A DNA stretch of 9,652 nt. It comes from Robiginitomaculum sp. (GTDB taxonomy: Bacteria > Pseudomonadota > Alphaproteobacteria > Caulobacterales > Maricaulaceae). The stretch covers positions 1 through 9,652 of the forward strand of contig JALSYJ010000243.1 of the NCBI GenBank assembly GCA_027071965.1. The letters run 5' to 3'. The notes beneath the pieces were generated by a model. The model made no database searches. It was not told the DNA's origin and was given only the letters and a program-made list of their open reading frames with translations. Numbering within the stretch: position 1 is the stretch's first letter; each line of letters opens with the position of its first letter. The position numbers were made by a program, and so were the translations under genes. Positions 4,929 through 9,652 of this stretch are shown piece after piece.

Positions 4929-7685
4929 ATGGATGATCTACTTAGCGATTTTTTATCTGAAACGCTGGAAAGCCTTGAAGTTGTCGATGCTGAATTGGTT
5001 AAGTTTGAGCAACAGCCAGACGATGATGAAACCCTAAACAATATCTTCCGATTAGTGCATACCATTAAAGGAACATGTGGCTTTTTGGGCTTGCCACGTC
5101 TGGAGGCTTTGGCTCATGCCGGTGAAACATTGCTTGGAAAATATCGTGATAAGGATCTGATTGCCACACCGGATACTGTATCCTTGATTTTAGATTCCAT
5201 TGACCAGATAAAATCCATACTTGGCCATTTGGCCGAAACTCAGTCCGAACCCGAAGGAACCGACGAAGAAATCATTGCACAATTGGTTGCAGCATCGGAG
5301 GGGCAGGTTGAAGCCGTTGCGAAACCCGAAGAAAAAGCCACAGCGCCACAAATAGAGGCAGAAGCAAGCCAGGAACCGGCACCGGAACCGGAATCTGATC
5401 CTGTAACAGGCTGCAATACCGATATCGAACAGCCAGAGCAGGGCGCTTCAAATTATGATGAAGATCTTGATCGGGAATTGAGACCCGGAGAGGTTTCATT
5501 GGCTGATCTTGAGGCTGCATTTCTTGCTGCTGATGGCCCGGATCTGGACAAGCTGGCCGCAGAGGCAGAAGAGGCAAAACAGGCTGAACAGAAGAAAAAA
5601 GCTGCAGAAGCTGCAACAAAAGCCGCTACTGATCCAATTAAAATGGTGCAAACGGTTCGAGTGAATGTTGAGTCTCTGGAAGACCTGATGACCATGGTTT
5701 CAGAACTGGTTTTAACTCGCAATCAATTACTGCAAACAGTGCGTGAAACAGCAAGTGAAGACATAAAAATCCCACTACAAAGATTGTCCAGTGTAACAGC
5801 GGAGCTGCAAGAAGGTGTAATGAAAACCAGAATGCAGCCCATTGGCAATGCCTGGAAAAAACTTCCCAGAATTGTCCGGGACTCAGCCAAAGCGGTAAAC
5901 AAAAAAGTTCAGTTAAACATGAGCGGTGAAACCACCGAGTTGGATCGGCAGGTTTTGGAGCTGATCGGTGATCCGCTTACTCATATGGTGCGCAATTCCT
6001 GTGATCACGGAATTGAACCGGGGGATATTCGCCTTGCTGCCGGAAAGCCTGAAACCGGGCAGATAAACCTGTCTGCCTATCATGAAGGCGGGCATATCGT
6101 TATTGAGATAGCCGATGATGGAGCCGGTCTGCCCACATCCAAAATCCGCAACAAAGCTATTAAAAACGGCACTATATCTCAGGCAGAAGCAGACTCGATG
6201 ACCGATAACCAAATTCATCGGTTGATTTTTGCTGCCGGACTTTCCACCGCAGCTTCTGTTACTTCCATATCCGGACGAGGCGTCGGAATGGATGTTGTGC
6301 GTAGCAATATCGAGCAAATCGGCGGAACCATTGATCTTAAATCCGAAGATGGCAAAGGCACCACTTTCAAGATTAAAATACCGCTGACACTGGCTATTGT
6401 TTCGGCACTTATTGTTGAAACATCTTCTGGAAAGTTTGCCATTCCGCAATTAGCTGTTGTGGAATTGGTGCGTACATCTGAAACTGGCGAGCATCGTCTT
6501 GAAACCGTTAGCAATACCCGGGTTTTAAGACTGCGTGATACCTTATTACCGATTATTGATCTGTCCCAGATTACCGGCGGGCCGATGGAAGACCCTGAGC
6601 GCACAACCGGGTTTGTGGTGGTGATGACTGTTGGGGATCAACGATTTGGTGTTCAGGTTGATAGTGTATTTGATACCGAGGAGATTGTGGTCAAACCACT
6701 TTCAAACCGCCTGAAAGAGATCGAAATTTTCTCTGGAAATACAATTCTGGGCGACGGGTCTGTAATTATGATTTTGGATCCAAACGGTATTGCCCGCCGG
6801 GTTGGAGCTTCACAGGAAATCGAACAAAATGCAGCCCAAACTACCGAGAAACAGGCAAAAGACTGCACAAAAACTGCAATGCTGCTGTTTTTTGCCGGTG
6901 ACAGGGAGCCAAAAGCAGTTCCGCTTAATCTTGTGACCCGGCTTGAGGAAATTGATTCAGAAAAAATTGAAGTTTCAAATGGACGGCATCTGGTTCAATA
7001 TCGCGATACCCTAATGCCGCTGGTTCATGCCAGCGGGGTGCCGTCATTTAATGAAGAAAGCGCTCAGCCAGTACTGGTCTTTACCGAAAACGGACGCTCA
7101 GTCGGGCTGGCAGTTGACGAAATTGTTGATATTGTAGAAGAAGAATTGCTGATTGAAATGAACGATGGATCACCTGGTACTATTGGATCGGCAATTATCA
7201 AAGAGCAAGCTACAGAAATTCTGGACGTCGGGCACTTCCTGACTCTTGGTTTTGACGACTGGTTTGATCGGGCCGTTGATGAACAGGCTGGAGATTCCAT
7301 CGCAAAAAAGAAAGTTTTGCTGGTGGATGATAATGCGTTTTTCCGCAATATGGTAAAACCCTTGCTAAATGCTGCCGGATATGAAGTTACAGCAATTGAA
7401 AGCACTTCTGAGGCCTGGGAGCTTAATGATGCCGGTGTCGATTTTGACGTTATCGTCAGTGATATTGAAATGCCAGATGATAATGGCGTGAACTTTGCCC
7501 ATCGCTTAGCTGAGGATTTACGCTGGAGCGGAGTTCCGCGTCTGGCGCTTTCGGCATTGGGTCAACATGATCTGGAAAAAATCGGCGCAACAACCGCCTT
7601 TACAGATGTCGTTCGTAAATCAGACAGAGAATCCCTGATCTCCACAATCAATTATGTCTTGCAATCGCAAGGAGAAGCCGCATGA
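4929..7685 (+). CDS. cheA: Chemotaxis histidine kinase CheA, hybrid with C-terminal receiver
   Basis: A 918-residue cytoplasmic kinase that reads chemoreceptor state and phosphorylates CheY and CheB. Domains: Hpt 1-105 with phospho-His44 in VHTIKGTCGFLG; an acidic Ala/Pro/Glu linker about 106-231 with no recognisable P2 domain; dimerisation helices about 235-310; HATPase with N box HMVRNSCDHG (352-361), G1 DDGAG (396-400), G2 GRGVGMD (449-455) and GKGT (475-478); a first CheW-like domain about 485-625; a second about 648-778; and a receiver about 794-918 with Asp800/801, phospho-acceptor Asp845, Ser875 and Lys897. All key residues are present. The frame also offers an ATG at 4872 (937 aa). 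I prefer 4929 because the alphaproteobacterial family starts at MDDLL and GGAG lies 9 bp upstream. The receiver may act as a phosphate sink or tune kinase output. First gene of the che operon. Confidence 0.95.
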   Translation: MDDLLSDFLSETLESLEVVDAELVKFEQQPDDDETLNNIFRLVHTIKGTCGFLGLPRLEALAHAGETLLGKYRDKDLIATPDTVSLILDSIDQIKSILGHLAETQSEPEGTDEEIIAQLVAASEGQVEAVAKPEEKATAPQIEAEASQEPAPEPESDPVTGCNTDIEQPEQGASNYDEDLDRELRPGEVSLADLEAAFLAADGPDLDKLAAEAEEAKQAEQKKKAAEAATKAATDPIKMVQTVRVNVESLEDLMTMVSELVLTRNQLLQTVRETASEDIKIPLQRLSSVTAELQEGVMKTRMQPIGNAWKKLPRIVRDSAKAVNKKVQLNMSGETTELDRQVLELIGDPLTHMVRNSCDHGIEPGDIRLAAGKPETGQINLSAYHEGGHIVIEIADDGAGLPTSKIRNKAIKNGTISQAEADSMTDNQIHRLIFAAGLSTAASVTSISGRGVGMDVVRSNIEQIGGTIDLKSEDGKGTTFKIKIPLTLAIVSALIVETSSGKFAIPQLAVVELVRTSETGEHRLETVSNTRVLRLRDTLLPIIDLSQITGGPMEDPERTTGFVVVMTVGDQRFGVQVDSVFDTEEIVVKPLSNRLKEIEIFSGNTILGDGSVIMILDPNGIARRVGASQEIEQNAAQTTEKQAKDCTKTAMLLFFAGDREPKAVPLNLVTRLEEIDSEKIEVSNGRHLVQYRDTLMPLVHASGVPSFNEESAQPVLVFTENGRSVGLAVDEIVDIVEEELLIEMNDGSPGTIGSAIIKEQATEILDVGHFLTLGFDDWFDRAVDEQAGDSIAKKKVLLVDDNAFFRNMVKPLLNAAGYEVTAIESTSEAWELNDAGVDFDVIVSDIEMPDDNGVNFAHRLAEDLRWSGVPRLALSALGQHDLEKIGATTAFTDVVRKSDRESLISTINYVLQSQGEAA
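5372..5395 (+). repeat. Short hexanucleotide tandem repeat in the cheA linker
   Basis: Four consecutive hexamers (GGAACC, GGCACC, GGAACC, GGAATC) encode Glu-Pro, Ala-Pro, Glu-Pro and Glu-Ser in the disordered linker. Unit gain or loss would stay in frame, so this stretch can vary in length among strains without harming the protein. Confidence 0.6.
7669..7674 (+). promoter_or_regulatory. Ribosome binding site of cheW inside the cheA end
   Basis: AAGGAG lies within the last codons of cheA, 7 bp before the cheW ATG. With the ATGA stop-start overlap it indicates coupled translation of CheA and CheW. Confidence 0.8.
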
Positions 7686-8179
7686 GCACGCCAACACCTG
7701 TAACCGAGTCTGCAAAGCCTGATAAAACTGGGGCAATGCGTGAGTTTGTTACCATTTATATTGCTGACCAGATTTTCGGAATACCGGTTTCGGATATTCA
7801 TGAAGTATTTCACCCTCAGGCCATTACCTGTGTTCCGCTGGCGCCTCCGGAAATCAGAGGAGTTTTGAATTTACGGGGACGAATTGTTACCGCCATTGAA
7901 GTGCGCAATAAACTAAATCTGCCGCCACTTGAAAATGACGGCACCAATTTGATGGCTATTGGCGTTGAGATTGAGGACGAAGCCTATGGTCTTATCATTG
8001 ATAGGGTTGGCGATGTCCTGCAATTACCTGAGGAGGAGTGCGAGGCCATTCCCATAAATATGGATCCGGTATGGCAAAAGGTTTCCAGCGGAATTTACCG
8101 GCTTGAAAAACAATTGCTCATTATCCTCGATATTAAAAAACTGCTGGGTGTGCAGCCTAAGGAAGAACTGGCTGCGTGA
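7682..8179 (+). CDS. cheW: Chemotaxis coupling protein CheW
   Basis: A 165-residue soluble adaptor that joins CheA to chemoreceptors in the signalling array. A single CheW domain spans about 20-157: REFVTIYIADQIFGIPVSDIHEV opens the first barrel, VPLAPPEIRGVLNLRGRIV carries the conserved NLRG (63-66, with the receptor/CheA-contact Arg65), and YGLIIDRVGDVLQL (102-115) is the second-barrel signature. The first 18 residues are polar and probably disordered. The length is normal for the family. The start overlaps the cheA stop by 4 bp (ATGA) and has AAGGAG 7 bp upstream, so stoichiometric synthesis with CheA is likely. Because CheA has two CheW-like domains of its own, this protein adds a third, separately encoded one. 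Confidence 0.96.
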   Translation: MSTPTPVTESAKPDKTGAMREFVTIYIADQIFGIPVSDIHEVFHPQAITCVPLAPPEIRGVLNLRGRIVTAIEVRNKLNLPPLENDGTNLMAIGVEIEDEAYGLIIDRVGDVLQLPEEECEAIPINMDPVWQKVSSGIYRLEKQLLIILDIKKLLGVQPKEELAA

Positions 8180-8207
8180 TGCGGCCTGACTATTGGAAGG
8201 TCTTATT

Positions 8208-8573
8208 ATGAAACAGTGTCTTGTGGTTGATGACAGCCGTGTGATCCGAAAAGTCGCCCGCCGGATCTTGGAGGATATGGAATTTTCCTGTTCGGAAGCT
8301 GAAGACGGGGCACAGGCTTTGAATGAGTGTCGCAAAGCAATGCCCGATGCAATTTTGCTGGACTGGAATATGCCGGTGATGAACGGAATTGATTTTTTAA
8401 GAGCCTTGCGCCTTGAAGATGGCGGAGATCAGCCGGTTGTCGTGTTCTGTACCACTGAAAATGATATGGGTCACATTACTGAGGCTCTGCGCGCCGGTGC
8501 CAATGAATATATTATGAAGCCTTTTGACAGCGATATTCTGGGCGCCAAATTCACAGAAGCGGGGTTGATTTAA
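8208..8573 (+). CDS. cheY: Chemotaxis response regulator CheY
   Basis: A 121-residue single-domain receiver. CheA phosphorylates it, and it then acts on the flagellar motor or serves as a phosphate sink. Visible residues are the acidic pair Asp8/Asp9 (VVDDSR), phospho-acceptor Asp52 in LLDWNMPVMNG, Thr82/83 in FCTTEND, and Lys104 in IMKPFD. There is no output domain. I chose the ATG at 8208 because GGAAGG lies 7 bp upstream and the domain starts at once; an upstream TTG at 8193 would add five residues. It follows cheW by 28 bp and precedes cheB by 4 bp. The DWNMP and FTEAGLI ends are typical of alphaproteobacterial CheY as I recall them. Whether this copy is the motor-binding one or a sink cannot be told from sequence. 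Confidence 0.94.
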   Translation: MKQCLVVDDSRVIRKVARRILEDMEFSCSEAEDGAQALNECRKAMPDAILLDWNMPVMNGIDFLRALRLEDGGDQPVVVFCTTENDMGHITEALRAGANEYIMKPFDSDILGAKFTEAGLI

Positions 8574-8577
8574 GCAG

Positions 8578-9652
8578 ATGGATCCGATGCGCAGAAATCC
8601 TATCAACACCCCCCAACCTGCCGGAGCCAAAGCCATTTCCGTATTGCTTGTGGATGATTCGGCTGTGGTTCGCGGGCTGCTTACCAGATGGCTGGAGGCT
8701 GAACCGGGAATTACCGTTGTCGCCAAAGCCATAGACGGTGTGCAGGGCGTTCGTCTTGTTGAACAACACAAGCCGGATGTTGTGGTTCTGGATATAGAAA
8801 TGCCGCGCATGGATGGTTTGACGGCCTTGCCCCAAATCTTAAAAGTATCACCAAAATCAAAAGTGGTTATGGCTTCGACCCTTACCCATCGCAATGCTGA
8901 TATTACTTTAAGGGCGTTGTCCGCTGGTGCCAGTGATTACACGCCCAAGCCAGATTCTGGCGGTTTGGCCAATGCCGAGGATTTCCGTAAAACACTGATC
9001 GAGAAGATCCGGGTTCTGGGCTCTTCAAAGCCCGCCAAAACTACAGGTTTTCGCCCCAAGCCCAAAGCACCGATTGCGCGCTCCAAAAAGCCCCAACCCG
9101 CCAGCTTCAGTGTTCCCCAGGCTATTGTTATCGGCTCCAGCACTGGTGGGCCGCAAGCCTTACGCGATCTGATTAGCGTCATAGGCCCCAGAGTTAATAT
9201 TCCGATCTTTATTACCCAGCATATGCCCAAAACATTTACTGTTGTGCTTGCTGAACATTTAAGCCGCACCGCCAAAAAGAAGGTTATTGAGGGTTGCGAT
9301 GGCATGCCTGTAAAGCCTGGTGGAATTTATCTTGCGCCAGGGGACTTTCACATGACGGTTCGCAGGGCCGGCATGGGTACTGTCATCGGCTTAAATCAGA
9401 AACCACCGGAAAATTATTGTCGCCCTTCGGTTAATCCACTGTTCCGATCAGCAGCCAAGGTTTATGCTAATAAGGCGCTTGCCATTATGCTGACCGGAAT
9501 GGGCCAGGATGGACTGGAAGGAACTCAAAGCCTGCATGATGCTGGGAACCGGGTTATTGCACAAGATGAAGCCAGCTCCGTTGTCTGGGGCATGCCAGGG
9601 GCCATTGCCAATGCCGGACTGGCCCACGAAATTCTACCCATAACAAAAATCG
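8578..9652 (+). CDS. cheB: Chemotaxis protein-glutamate methylesterase/deamidase CheB (3' end missing)
   Basis: The frame is open from the ATG at 8578 to the window edge (358 complete codons, no stop). CheB removes methyl groups from, and deamidates, chemoreceptor glutamates and glutamines, giving adaptation. The N-terminal receiver (about 20-145) has Asp26/27, phospho-acceptor Asp72 in VLDIEMPRMDG, Thr101 and Lys124. A basic Pro/Lys linker (about 150-178) follows. The esterase domain carries the catalytic triad: Ser188 in GSSTGGP, His215 in TQHMP, and Asp311 in MLTGMGQDG. Only the last few C-terminal residues should be missing. The start is 4 bp after the cheY stop, with only a weak Shine-Dalgarno; the ATG at 8587 is an alternative, and neither changes the domain. 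cheR may follow outside the window. Confidence 0.94.
   Translation, partial: MDPMRRNPINTPQPAGAKAISVLLVDDSAVVRGLLTRWLEAEPGITVVAKAIDGVQGVRLVEQHKPDVVVLDIEMPRMDGLTALPQILKVSPKSKVVMASTLTHRNADITLRALSAGASDYTPKPDSGGLANAEDFRKTLIEKIRVLGSSKPAKTTGFRPKPKAPIARSKKPQPASFSVPQAIVIGSSTGGPQALRDLISVIGPRVNIPIFITQHMPKTFTVVLAEHLSRTAKKKVIEGCDGMPVKPGGIYLAPGDFHMTVRRAGMGTVIGLNQKPPENYCRPSVNPLFRSAAKVYANKALAIMLTGMGQDGLEGTQSLHDAGNRVIAQDEASSVVWGMPGAIANAGLAHEILPITKI

Noticed and set aside
5913..6604. Two long minus-strand open frames within cheA
   Set aside because: They lie opposite the highly conserved HATPase and CheW-like region of cheA and match no family I know.

Overview
The window looks like ordinary chromosomal DNA from an alphaproteobacterium of moderate GC content (by eye just under 50%). 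The indicators are: a family-4-type uracil-DNA glycosylase with a Trp-containing NR-P motif that I recall from alphaproteobacteria; a sphingomonad/hyphomonad-style TonB-dependent receptor next to an N-acyl-D-amino-acid deacylase-type amidohydrolase; and a compact cheA-cheW-cheY-cheB cluster whose CheA is a hybrid with a C-terminal receiver domain. A marine, low-GC member of the Maricaulales/Hyphomonadaceae or the Emcibacterales/Kordiimonadales would fit. That placement is inference and no single gene proves it.

Layout. (1) 1-438, plus strand: the 3' part of a uracil-DNA glycosylase gene, cut by the window edge. (2) 507-2291, minus strand: an amidohydrolase of the D-aminoacylase/N-acyl-D-amino-acid deacylase group, convergent with the glycosylase gene. 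(3) 2292-2531: a divergent intergenic region with two interleaved inverted repeats, a palindrome that puts TTGAC on both strands, and one arm of a 12-bp motif that recurs beyond the next gene. (4) 2532-4655, plus strand: a 707-aa TonB-dependent outer-membrane receptor with signal peptide, plug and beta-barrel, closed by a clear rho-independent terminator at 4676-4712. (5) 4713-4928: the leader of the chemotaxis cluster, with the second 12-bp copy, a palindrome, and a CtrA-like box. (6) 4929-9652, plus strand: cheA, cheW, cheY and cheB in one tightly packed operon (4-bp overlap, 28-bp gap, 4-bp gap). CheB is open at the window end, about 358 residues in and after all its catalytic residues.

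How the genes work together. The chemotaxis genes form a signalling unit. CheW couples receptors to CheA; CheA autophosphorylates on a His in its N-terminal Hpt domain; the phosphoryl group goes to CheY (motor output), to CheB (receptor methylesterase, adaptation), and possibly to CheA's own receiver as a sink or tuning element. No receptor (MCP) or cheR gene lies in the visible part. The divergent receptor and deacylase may form a small uptake-and-hydrolysis pair for an N-acylated or D-amino-acid-containing compound, but the sequence does not identify a substrate.

I found no tRNA, rRNA, CRISPR array, transposase, phage gene or broken gene. I do not see a previously undescribed multi-gene system. 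The points most worth a second look are the regulatory patterns in the two intergenic regions, the missing metal-ligand histidines in the deacylase, and the conserved-looking island in the CheA linker.
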